Positions 24,727-32,162 of a stretch of DNA of 33,971 bases are shown here, piece after piece. Below the pieces are notes generated by a model, which was given only the letters and a program-made list of their open reading frames with translations, was not told where the DNA came from and did not search any database. The stretch's first letter is position 1, and each line of letters opens with the position of its first letter. The position numbers and the translations under genes were made by a program. Source of the DNA: an uncultured Eubacteriales bacterium (lineage in GTDB: Bacteria > Bacillota > Clostridia > Christensenellales > UBA1242); the NCBI GenBank assembly GCA_949077035.1, contig CARUPR010000011.1:1-33971 (forward strand), given 5' to 3'.

Positions 24727-25155
24727 ATGATTAAAATTTGTTTTGTTTGCACCGGCAATACCTGCCGTTCTATTATGGCTGAAAGACTTATGAAAAAGCT
24801 CTTGAAGGATAGAAAGATACTTGATGTGAAGGTGATTTCAAGAGGATTAAGGGCACAAGGTGAAAATATAGCTGAAAATGCTAAGATAACTCTTAAAAAA
24901 TTTAAGGCTTCTGCAGGAAATCGCAAATCGGTTAAGCTTGGTAAAATTGACAAGGAAATGCTTTATGTTGTTATGAGCCAGTATATGAAAGATGAAATTG
25001 CTTCAAATAAAATTATAACAATGAAAAGTTTGTTAGGTTATGATATTGCCGACCCTTATGGTGGTGATGAAGAGGTTTATTATAAGACTGCACAGGATAT
25101 TAATAAAGCGAATGAAATTTTAATTAATAAAATCAATATATGGAGAGAATTATGA
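24727..25155 (+). CDS. Low-molecular-weight phosphatase, YwlE-like (protein-arginine phosphatase?)
   Basis: The 142-residue product is a low-molecular-weight phosphatase. The P-loop CTGNTCRS starts at Cys8, and the catalytic Asp lies in DIADPYGGDEEVY near residue 114. In Bacillus YwlE, a Thr in the P-loop (CxGNTCRS) favours phospho-arginine over phospho-tyrosine, and the same Thr is present here, so a protein-arginine phosphatase is the best guess. AGGAG lies before the ATG. Its stop overlaps the start of rpiB, as in the ywlE-rpiB neighbourhood of many Firmicutes; the usual tsaC gene upstream is absent. No McsB kinase is in the window to confirm the substrate. Confidence 0.88.
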   Translation: MIKICFVCTGNTCRSIMAERLMKKLLKDRKILDVKVISRGLRAQGENIAENAKITLKKFKASAGNRKSVKLGKIDKEMLYVVMSQYMKDEIASNKIITMKSLLGYDIADPYGGDEEVYYKTAQDINKANEILINKINIWREL

Positions 25156-25574
25156 TTATTTTAGCAAGCGACCACGCGGGTTATCCATTGAAGGAAGAAA
25201 TTAAAAAATTTTTTAATAGAGAAAATATAATTGCAATTGATGTTGGTTGCTATTCAAAAGAGCAGCTTGACGACTATCCTGATTTTGCAAAAGCCGCTAA
25301 TAATAAGGTGATTGAAGACCCAAGAAATGTGGGAATTTATATTTGCGGAACTGGAATTGGTATGAGCATTGTCGCAAACAGAAATCCTAAAATAAGGGCA
25401 GCACTTTGTCATAATGAAAAGTTTGCCTCTCTTACAAGGCGACATAATGATGCAAATGTTTTGTGTCTGTCAGGTCGTTTTATAAGTGCAAGAAAGGCTA
25501 TAAAGATAATTAAAGTGTTTTTAACTACAGAATTTGAAGGTGGCAGACACTCACGAAGAATAAAAAAATATTGA
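25152..25574 (+). CDS. rpiB: Ribose-5-phosphate isomerase B
   Basis: RpiB interconverts ribose 5-phosphate and ribulose 5-phosphate in the pentose phosphate pathway. The start at 25152 has GGAGAG upstream and gives 140 residues starting MIILASDHAGY; a 4-residue longer form from 25140 lies inside the previous gene. Landmarks are the ASDHAG phosphate loop, DVGCYSKEQLDDYPDFA, the catalytic Cys in YICGTGIGMSIVANR, and HNDANVLCLSGR. The final GGRHSRRIKKY matches the family end. The stop of the phosphatase and this start overlap (ATGA). Confidence 0.95.
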   Translation: MIILASDHAGYPLKEEIKKFFNRENIIAIDVGCYSKEQLDDYPDFAKAANNKVIEDPRNVGIYICGTGIGMSIVANRNPKIRAALCHNEKFASLTRRHNDANVLCLSGRFISARKAIKIIKVFLTTEFEGGRHSRRIKKY

Positions 25575-25581
25575 GGTAAAT

Positions 25582-26439
25582 ATGATAAATGTTATTGTGC
25601 CTATAGTTGATAAAAATAAAGATTTCAACAAAATATTAAATGAAATTTCAGAAATTTCTGATTTGAATATTTTAGTCGGTGTAAATGAAGATTTGTTTTT
25701 TGATGTAAAAACTAAAGTAGGTGAAAGTGAAAACCTAACTTTGATAAAGTTTCCAAAAGGGACCAAAAGGGAGTCTATTATAAATTCTTTGCAAACCCAT
25801 ATTGTGGCAGGTTCTATTTTGGTTATGAGAAAACCTTTGAGCTTGGATGAATTTAATAAGTTTTGTTATTCAAATCGTGATATCACCACTTGCAAACGTG
25901 AAAACAACAAATTCTTAGATTTTATTTTTAATGTTTGGCAGAAAATTTTAAAATTGATTTTGGGCTTAAAACTTTATGAAGGTGACCCATCTGTTATTTA
26001 TATGAACGAAGAAATTTCAGCAGTTGTTGCAGCATCTGGCAATTTAAGTTTTTCAAGCAGGGTAAACAGATGGCGAGGAATTGAACAAGAGACTGTTCAA
26101 ACCAAAGCAGAGCAAGTTAAGGCTGAATATGATAAAAAAGACATTGTAAAATATAGTATAATATCAGCCTTGTCATTTATTATTGCAGTTGTAGCAACTG
26201 TTTGCGTAGCTATATTTGCCCAAATAGGTATATTTGCAGGGCTATTGCTTGTAAGTTTGGATTTAATTTGTTTGGCTATTTCTTTGATTATGCTTGTTTT
26301 GCTTATATTTAATATAACCGTTGGCAAGAAAAATTTTGCACACGCAATAGAACTTAATGAACATTTCATTATTGAAGAAGATGATAATTATGAAAATGAA
26401 AATGTTGATAAAACATTGATGGATGAAATAGAAGAATAA
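25582..26439 (+). CDS. Membrane protein with degenerate glycosyltransferase-2-like N-terminus
   Basis: I cannot name this 285-residue protein. Its first 160 residues follow the outline of a GT2 glycosyltransferase (INVIVPIVDKNKDFNKILNEI at the start, and LDFIFNVWQKILKLILGLKL before a DPSVIYMNEEI segment, like the fold's end in GtrB/DPM1-type enzymes), but the sugar-nucleotide DxD motif and most catalytic residues are not visible. A Gln/Lys/Glu linker (about 180-200) leads to two membrane helices (about 203-225 and 229-256) and an acidic C-terminus. TGAGGTAAAT precedes the ATG 8 bases after rpiB, so it is the last gene of the rsfS-phosphatase-rpiB unit. It may be a pseudoenzyme or an extremely divergent transferase. 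Confidence 0.75.
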   Translation: MINVIVPIVDKNKDFNKILNEISEISDLNILVGVNEDLFFDVKTKVGESENLTLIKFPKGTKRESIINSLQTHIVAGSILVMRKPLSLDEFNKFCYSNRDITTCKRENNKFLDFIFNVWQKILKLILGLKLYEGDPSVIYMNEEISAVVAASGNLSFSSRVNRWRGIEQETVQTKAEQVKAEYDKKDIVKYSIISALSFIIAVVATVCVAIFAQIGIFAGLLLVSLDLICLAISLIMLVLLIFNITVGKKNFAHAIELNEHFIIEEDDNYENENVDKTLMDEIEE

Positions 26440-26475
26440 AAAAATTTTATTTTATAAATCAAAATTAATATAAAG

Positions 26476-26484
26476 TGATATTAT
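26476..26484 (+). promoter_or_regulatory. Possible extended -10 promoter of gap
   Basis: TGATATTAT is an extended -10 (TG, one base, then TATTAT) about 49 bases before the gap start. No matching -35 is visible. Confidence 0.35.
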
Positions 26485-26532
26485 TGAAGATGATTAAAGT
26501 TTTAAAAAATAAATAAAAAGGAGATTGAAGAT

Positions 26533-27528
26533 ATGAAAAAAATTAAGGTTGCCATAAATGGTTTTGGAAGAATTGGAAGGCTTGTCGCAAGAGTTTGTGC
26601 AGGCAGAGAAGATATTGATTTGGTGGCGGTTAATGACCCTTTCATAGACCTTGAATATGCTAAGTATATGTTTACTTTTGATAGTGTTCATGGAAAATTT
26701 AAAGGCACTTGTGAGATAAAAGACAATAATCTTGTTATAAATGGCGATAAAGTTGTTTTTTATGCTGAAAGAGAGCCAGAACTTATCCCTTGGGGAGATG
26801 TTGATGTAGTTATTGAAGCAACCGGAAAATTTACAAACTATGATGATGCCGCAAAACATTTGAAAGGGGGCGCTAAGAAGGTTATTGTTTCTGCGCCTGG
26901 TAAAAATATGCCAATGTTTGTTATGGGTGTAAATGAAAAAAGTTATTCAAACGATATGCTTGTTGTTTCAAATGCTTCTTGCACCACAAATTGTCTTGCT
27001 CCTCTTGCAAAAGTTATACATGACAATTTTGGTATTGAAGAAGGTCTTATGACTACTGTGCATGCTATGACAGCGACTCAGCTTACCGTTGATGGCCCAT
27101 CAAAAAAAGATTGGAGAGGAGGAAGGGCTGCATCTTGCAATATCATTCCTTCTTCTACTGGTGCTGCTAAGGCTGTTGGAGAGGTTATACCATCACTTAA
27201 AGGCAAACTTACCGGAATGAGTTTCAGGGTGCCAACAACTGACGTATCTGTTGTTGATTTAACTGTTCGTCTTTCAAAACCTACAACATATCAAGAAATT
27301 GTTGATGTCATAAAAAAGGCGTCTGAAGGAGAACTTAAAGGAATTTTGTCATGGACTGATGAAGCTAATGTTTCTTCAGACTTTATAGGGGAAGCTCATA
27401 CATCTATATTTGATGTCAATGCTGGAATTATGTTAAGCCCAACTTTTGTTAAGCTTGTATCTTGGTATGATAATGAATGGGGATATTCAAATAAAACAGT
27501 TGATTTAGCTTGTCATATTTGCAAATAA
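26533..27528 (+). CDS. gap: Glyceraldehyde-3-phosphate dehydrogenase
   Basis: GAPDH converts glyceraldehyde 3-phosphate to 1,3-bisphosphoglycerate in glycolysis. The 331-residue product has the NAD site NGFGRIGRL, the catalytic Cys150 in SNASCTTNCLAPLA and His177 in TTVHAMTATQ, and the final WYDNEWGYSNK. The segment VNDPFIDLEYAKYMFTFDS is like that of animal and enterobacterial GapA-type enzymes rather than the NDLTD-type of most Firmicutes, so this gene may have been acquired or belong to a separate GAPDH clade. AAGGAG precedes the start. No pgk or tpi follows, so it stands apart from the usual glycolytic operon. Confidence 0.97.
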   Translation: MKKIKVAINGFGRIGRLVARVCAGREDIDLVAVNDPFIDLEYAKYMFTFDSVHGKFKGTCEIKDNNLVINGDKVVFYAEREPELIPWGDVDVVIEATGKFTNYDDAAKHLKGGAKKVIVSAPGKNMPMFVMGVNEKSYSNDMLVVSNASCTTNCLAPLAKVIHDNFGIEEGLMTTVHAMTATQLTVDGPSKKDWRGGRAASCNIIPSSTGAAKAVGEVIPSLKGKLTGMSFRVPTTDVSVVDLTVRLSKPTTYQEIVDVIKKASEGELKGILSWTDEANVSSDFIGEAHTSIFDVNAGIMLSPTFVKLVSWYDNEWGYSNKTVDLACHICK

Positions 27529-27541
27529 GGAGGGCGGCTTT

Positions 27542-27892
27542 ATGGAAGAAAACAGAGAAGATATAAATGTCTATGCTGAAGAGCCTAAAAAGGATAAAAA
27601 AAAGAAAAAAGATATTGTAAAATCTGAAAAAAAATATGGTATAAATACCGTGCTTGCCTTTGTTGCTTATATAGGCATTGGCTGTATTGCAATTGCACTT
27701 TTGTTGACGGTTATTTTAAAAGGCAACACAAAATTATCAGATGCCTTTAATTCTGTTGGCGAAGTTATTTCATATCTTATTTGCATTTGTCTTGCCTTTT
27801 CTTGGGTAAAAAATCACCGCAAGATTGGTTGGATAGTGTGCTATGTAATTTTTGTTGTTACAATAATCGTTTTATTTATTTTGAATGTTTAG
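27542..27892 (+). CDS. Small membrane protein, unknown
   Basis: The 116-residue product has a very basic N-terminus (residues 1-33, with a DKKKKKD cluster) and three hydrophobic helices (about 36-58, 69-87 and 96-115). I do not recognise a family. GGAGGGCGG precedes the ATG 13 bases after gap, so it is likely read from the same transcript. The next membrane-protein gene starts 18 bases after it. Confidence 0.7.
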   Translation: MEENREDINVYAEEPKKDKKKKKDIVKSEKKYGINTVLAFVAYIGIGCIAIALLLTVILKGNTKLSDAFNSVGEVISYLICICLAFSWVKNHRKIGWIVCYVIFVVTIIVLFILNV

Positions 27893-27910
27893 TTTTTATA
27901 GAAATTTGTT

Positions 27911-28300
27911 ATGTTTAAAAGATTTTTAATGAAAAGATGGCTGATTTCAGCTATCTTAATTGCTTTAACAATTTTATTTATCGCTTTAAAGTCGGTTTGG
28001 TCGGGCTTTGTTTATATTGCTCTTCCATTTCTGGCTTTATTTTGTATTTATTGGACTGTCATTTTGATAATCTTTTATATCCAAGATTATTATAAAAATT
28101 TCAATGATGAATTCAGTCATTATAGGGCTGAAATTATAAATTATAAAAATATTTCATCTGAAGAATTTGAGAGAAATTTGCCATTACATATAAAAGCCTT
28201 TAAAAAAAGTTTGCGCTTTGATAAATTTGTTGATATAGGCAAAATTTTGTTTGTATTGACTGTTTGCATAATAATTTTTGTAGTTGTTATAAAGTTATAG
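27911..28300 (+). CDS. Small membrane protein, unknown
   Basis: The 129-residue product starts with a basic MFKRFLMKRW, then has two helices (about 11-28 and 34-57), a charged loop with several Tyr/Lys/Glu residues, and a third helix at 110-128. No family is recognised. No ribosome-binding site is seen before the ATG, which could mean coupling to the gene upstream or an incorrect start; ATG at 27929 (residue 7) is an alternative. It probably closes the gap unit; the next gene, tig, has its own promoter. Confidence 0.65.
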   Translation: MFKRFLMKRWLISAILIALTILFIALKSVWSGFVYIALPFLALFCIYWTVILIIFYIQDYYKNFNDEFSHYRAEIINYKNISSEEFERNLPLHIKAFKKSLRFDKFVDIGKILFVLTVCIIIFVVVIKL

Positions 28301-28386
28301 CATTATATAAAAAAAATAAAAAATGATAAGAGTTGTTTAATAAATTAAAATAAATAAATTTCTGACTTTCAATCGAAGGATTTTGC

Positions 28387-28415
28387 TTGCCAATTTTGAA
28401 AAAATATGATAAAAT
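28387..28415 (+). promoter_or_regulatory. Strong sigma-A promoter of tig
   Basis: TTGCCA (28387-28392) and TAAAAT (28410-28415) are 17 bases apart with a TG one base before the -10, an extended -10 promoter about 36 bases before the tig start codon. Confidence 0.75.
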
Positions 28416-28451
28416 TTAATGGTAATTTTAAACAAGAAAAGGAGAAAATAA

Positions 28452-29732
28452 ATGTATACTTTTGAAAAACAAGATAAAAAGGGTGTTTTGAATATCAAAA
28501 TCTCAAAAGAAGAATGGGAAGAGGCTATAAATCGTGCCTATGAAAAAAATAAAGGAAAATATAATATTCAAGGTTTCAGAAAGGGAAAGGCTCCAAGAAA
28601 GGTTATTGAACAAAATTTTGGTGATTCAGTTTTCTTTGATGAAGCATTTGATGATGTGATTTCTTCACAATATTCTAAATTTTTAGAAGAGAATACAAAC
28701 GTTGTTCCTGCAGGTCAACCACATGTAGATTTAAATAAATTCACCATTGAAACAGGCCTTGAGGCTACTTTAAAATTTGACCTTATGCCAGAATTCAACC
28801 TTCCAAAACTTGAAAATTTGGGTGTAAAAAAAGCAAAAGCTAAGGTTGATGAAAAGCAAATTGAGGCAGAACTTGAAAGAGCAAAGCTTAATCATGCAAG
28901 ATATGTGGAAGAAGACAAAGTTGCCGAAATGGGTGATTTTGCAACAATCGACTTTGTTGGTTTTTTAAATGGCGAAAAGTTTGAAGGTGGAGAATCAGCA
29001 GATTATAGATTAGAGCTTGGTTCACATTCTTTTATTGAAGGTTTTGAAGAGGGCGTTGTTGGCATGAAAAAGGGTGAAGAAAAAGACTTAAATGTTACCT
29101 TCCCAGAAAACTATGGCGCAGAAAATTTAAAAGGAAAACCAGTTGTATTTAAGGTGACTCTTAAAAAGATTGAAAAGAAAGTTTTGCCAGAAATCGATGA
29201 TAAATTTATAGCTGATACAACAGAATTTGAAACCGTTGAAGAATATAAAAAATCAATTAGGGAAAACTTATTAAAGGCAAATGAAGAAAAAGTTGAAAGA
29301 GAATATGAAGTTGCTCTCTTAGATGCTGTTGCTGATAAGAGTGGAATTGAACTTTCTGATTCTATGGTTGATTTTGAAGTAAATAATATGCTTCATGAAT
29401 TTGAACATAGACTTTCTCACCAAGGTATGTCTTTGGAAGGTTATTTGGGTTATATCGGCAAAACTATTGATGAATTTAAAGCAGAAAGAAGAAGTGATGC
29501 AGAAAAGAATATTAAAACAAGACTAGTGCTTCAAAGACTTATTTCTGAATATAAACTTACAATTTCAGCTGAAGAACTTGATGAAAAGATTGCTGAGTAT
29601 GCTGGCAAATATCAGATGAATGTTGATGATTTTAAGAAAGCAATGTCATCAGATGACTATTATTTCTTCCAAAACAACGCAATTATGACAAAAGTCTTGA
29701 ATTTTATCAAATCAAAAAATGAAAATAAATAA
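28452..29732 (+). CDS. tig: Trigger factor
   Basis: Trigger factor is the ribosome-bound chaperone with peptidyl-prolyl isomerase activity. The 426-residue product has the ribosome-binding signature GFRKGKAPRKVI in its N-terminal domain (residues 1-110), the FKBP-type domain with MGDFATIDFVGFLNG, LGSHSFIEGFEEGVVGMKKGEE and LNVTFPENYGAENLKGKPVVF, and a helical C-terminal domain with YLGYIGKTIDEFK. AAGGAG precedes the ATG. It is first in a tig-clpP-clpX cluster, the standard order in Clostridia, linking folding and degradation. Confidence 0.97.
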   Translation: MYTFEKQDKKGVLNIKISKEEWEEAINRAYEKNKGKYNIQGFRKGKAPRKVIEQNFGDSVFFDEAFDDVISSQYSKFLEENTNVVPAGQPHVDLNKFTIETGLEATLKFDLMPEFNLPKLENLGVKKAKAKVDEKQIEAELERAKLNHARYVEEDKVAEMGDFATIDFVGFLNGEKFEGGESADYRLELGSHSFIEGFEEGVVGMKKGEEKDLNVTFPENYGAENLKGKPVVFKVTLKKIEKKVLPEIDDKFIADTTEFETVEEYKKSIRENLLKANEEKVEREYEVALLDAVADKSGIELSDSMVDFEVNNMLHEFEHRLSHQGMSLEGYLGYIGKTIDEFKAERRSDAEKNIKTRLVLQRLISEYKLTISAEELDEKIAEYAGKYQMNVDDFKKAMSSDDYYFFQNNAIMTKVLNFIKSKNENK

Positions 29733-29795
29733 TAGTTTTGGCATATAATTTATTTGTTTGAAGATATTAAACTTAAATGACAGGAGGCTTATTTT

Positions 29796-30389
29796 ATGTT
29801 GATACCTATGGTTGTAGACCAAACTGGAAATAGTGAAAGGTCTTATGATATATATTCAAGATTGCTTGAAGACAGAATTATTTTCTTGAATGGTGAAATT
29901 GATGACAATATTGCAAATATTATTGTTGCGCAATTAATCTATTTGGAAGGTAAAAATCCAAATAAAGATATTTCGATATATATCAATAGTCCTGGTGGTA
30001 GTGTAAGTGCCGGCCTTGCGATTTATGATACAATGAAATATATAAAATGTGATGTATCAACCATTTGCGTTGGTCGTGCTGCTTCTATGGGGGCATTTTT
30101 GCTTGCAGGAGGCACCAAAGGAAAGAGGTTTGCATTGCCAAACAGCGAAATTATGATACATCAACCTTTAGGTGGTGCACAAGGTCAGGTAAGTGACATT
30201 CAAATACAGGCAAATCATATACAATATATAAAAGAACGTATGAATCAAATGTTAAGTCAAAATACAGGCAAACCGCTTGAAATTGTTGAAAAAGATACCG
30301 ATAGAGATAACTATATGACAGCACAGGAGGCAAAAGAATACGGAATAATAGATGAAATTTTCGTATCTAGAGATTGTAAAATTAATTAG
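29796..30389 (+). CDS. clpP: ATP-dependent Clp protease proteolytic subunit
   Basis: ClpP is the serine protease chamber used with ClpX and other Clp ATPases. The 197-residue product has the catalytic triad in the usual places: Ser in GRAASMGAFL, His in IMIHQPLGGAQG, and Asp in KDTDRDNYM. NSPGGSVSAGLAIYDTM and the hydrophobic N-terminus LIPMVVDQTG match other Clostridia, whose ClpP is cleaved near residue 8. GACAGGAGG precedes the start. The clpX gene follows after 11 bases, so both belong to one unit. Confidence 0.98.
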   Translation: MLIPMVVDQTGNSERSYDIYSRLLEDRIIFLNGEIDDNIANIIVAQLIYLEGKNPNKDISIYINSPGGSVSAGLAIYDTMKYIKCDVSTICVGRAASMGAFLLAGGTKGKRFALPNSEIMIHQPLGGAQGQVSDIQIQANHIQYIKERMNQMLSQNTGKPLEIVEKDTDRDNYMTAQEAKEYGIIDEIFVSRDCKIN

Positions 30390-30400
30390 GAGATTACAAT

Positions 30401-31654
30401 ATGAATGAAGAATGTAAATGTAGTTTTTGCGGAAAAAATCAGCGTGATGCCAAGAAAATGATAGCAAGTCCGAATGGCGACTCTTATATTTGTGATGAAT
30501 GTATAGATATTTGCAAGGATATTATTGTTGATGTAGCTAAAAAAACAAAGTTTGAAAAAATTGAATTGCCAACTCCTAGTGAAATAAAAGAGAAACTAGA
30601 CGAATATATTATTGGTCAAGATGAGGCTAAAAAGGTGCTTTCAGTTGCTGTTTATAATCATTATAAAAGACTGAATTATATTTATGATAAAGATTTGCGA
30701 AAAGAAACTGAAGATGTTGAACTTGAAAAAAGCAATATCTTATTGTTTGGAGCTTCTGGCTCTGGAAAAACTCTTCTTGCAAAGACTTTGGCTAAAGTTT
30801 TAAAAGTGCCTTTTGCAACTGCTGATGCTACAACTTTGACAGAAGCAGGTTATGTTGGTGATGATGTTGAAAACATCTTGCTTAAGCTTATTCAAAATGC
30901 CGATTACGATATTGAAAAGGCTCAACGCGGAATAATTTATATTGATGAAATAGATAAAATTGCAAGAAAAACACAAAATGTATCTATTACACGTGATGTT
31001 GCGGGCGAGGGTGTTCAACAAGCTTTGCTTAAAATATTGGAAAGCACTGTTGCAAATGTTCCGCCTCAGGGCGGAAGAAAACATCCTCATCAAGAAATGA
31101 TTCAAATTGATACAACAAATATTTTGTTTATTTGTGGTGGCGCTTTTGTAGGACTTGATAAGATTGTTGAGAGCAGGAAAAATGACACATCTTTAGGATT
31201 TAATGCTAACATAAAAAATGACATTAAAGTATCAAATTATGTAAAAGACATTCAACCAAATGACTTTATTAAATTTGGATTGATTCCTGAATTTATCGGA
31301 AGACTTCCTATTGTGGTTGGTCTTGATGAACTTGATGAAAAAGCATTGGTTAGAATATTGAAGGAGCCTAAAAACTCGCTTATAAAACAATATAATCTGA
31401 TGTTTAAGATAGATAATATGAAGATAGAGTTTACCGATGATGCGGTTACTGCAATCGCAAAAAAAGCTATTGAGTTGAAAACAGGTGCAAGAGGACTTAG
31501 GACCATTATTGAATCTAAAATGACAAAACTTATGTATGAAGCTCCAAGTTTAAAGGATGTTGAAAAGATTATTGTCACTTCAAGATTTATTGAACTTGAT
31601 GATGGTCAACCTGAAATAATAAAAAAAGTTGATGATAAAAAAGAGGTATGCTAA
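30401..31654 (+). CDS. clpX: ATP-dependent Clp protease ATP-binding subunit ClpX
   Basis: ClpX unfolds proteins and feeds them to ClpP. The 417-residue product has the N-terminal zinc-binding domain (CSFCGKNQ...ICDECIDIC), the Walker A motif GASGSGKTLLAKTLAK (usual form GPTGSGKT), the pore loop GYVGDD, Walker B IIYIDEIDKIARK, the RKH loop GGRKHPHQE, the LGF loop that docks on ClpP, the GRLPIVV arginine-finger region, and sensor 2 in KTGARGLRTI. AGGAG precedes the ATG. Its stop codon lies inside the terminator hairpin. Confidence 0.98.
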   Translation: MNEECKCSFCGKNQRDAKKMIASPNGDSYICDECIDICKDIIVDVAKKTKFEKIELPTPSEIKEKLDEYIIGQDEAKKVLSVAVYNHYKRLNYIYDKDLRKETEDVELEKSNILLFGASGSGKTLLAKTLAKVLKVPFATADATTLTEAGYVGDDVENILLKLIQNADYDIEKAQRGIIYIDEIDKIARKTQNVSITRDVAGEGVQQALLKILESTVANVPPQGGRKHPHQEMIQIDTTNILFICGGAFVGLDKIVESRKNDTSLGFNANIKNDIKVSNYVKDIQPNDFIKFGLIPEFIGRLPIVVGLDELDEKALVRILKEPKNSLIKQYNLMFKIDNMKIEFTDDAVTAIAKKAIELKTGARGLRTIIESKMTKLMYEAPSLKDVEKIIVTSRFIELDDGQPEIIKKVDDKKEVC

Positions 31655-31668
31655 TTGCCTCTTTTTTT
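31637..31668 (+). terminator. Terminator of tig-clpP-clpX
   Basis: AAAAAAGAGG (31637-31646) pairs with CCTCTTTTTT (31658-31667), and the stop codon of clpX is in the loop. Seven T follow the stem. Confidence 0.85.
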
Positions 31669-31804
31669 CAACTTTAATTGATGTTGTTATTTTAAAATAT
31701 TTATGCTTAATTGCTTTTTATATTTGAATTTGAATAAGAAATATTTTTAAAAGATAAAAAATCACCATTTTGCAGCCTTTTGAATATATAAACTTGGAGG
31801 CGAA

Positions 31805-32092
31805 ATGAAAGGAATTTTTAATATTATGGACCATAACTCTAATAATAATATCTACACAATGACTCAAAATGCAAGACTTGATATTATGGGGGAACTGGAA
31901 GCGATTATAGGTTATGAAACCCATTTACAGCAAGCTACAATGCCGGCTGCTCAAAAAACTATAAGAGATATTGCAAAAGAAGAAAAACTTCATGTCGGTC
32001 AATTGTTTGGTCTTTTATTTAAATTGGACCCAGAAAGCAAAACACAATTTGAAAAGGGATTAAAAGAATTTCAAGAAATTGATGAAAACTAA
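31805..32092 (+). CDS. Small ferritin-like protein (EncFtn-like iron site)
   Basis: The 95-residue product is a two-helix ferritin-like protein. Residues 29-45 (GELEAIIGYETHLQQAT) and 52-72 (with DIAKEEKLHVGQLFGLLF) form the two helices, and Glu32, Tyr37-Glu38, Glu60 and His63 are placed like the diiron ligands of encapsulated ferritin (known ligands Glu32, Glu62, His65 there). A half-site in each chain would need a dimer to hold two irons. The LDPE segment after the second helix is also like that family. There is no encapsulin gene in the window and no clear cargo-loading peptide at the C-terminus. GGAGG precedes the ATG. Rubrerythrin-type half proteins are the alternative; a role in iron or oxygen handling is inferred. 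Confidence 0.75.
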   Translation: MKGIFNIMDHNSNNNIYTMTQNARLDIMGELEAIIGYETHLQQATMPAAQKTIRDIAKEEKLHVGQLFGLLFKLDPESKTQFEKGLKEFQEIDEN

Positions 32093-32114
32093 TTGCCTTA
32101 GGGCAGTTTTTTTT
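32091..32114 (+). terminator. Terminator after ferritin-like gene
   Basis: AATTGCC (32091-32097) pairs with GGCAGTT (32102-32108) around a TTAG loop and is followed by a T run. The stop codon of the gene overlaps its first bases. Confidence 0.8.
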
Positions 32115-32162
32115 CTTTTTTATAAAAATTGCCAATTTTATAACTAATTTTTATGAAATATT

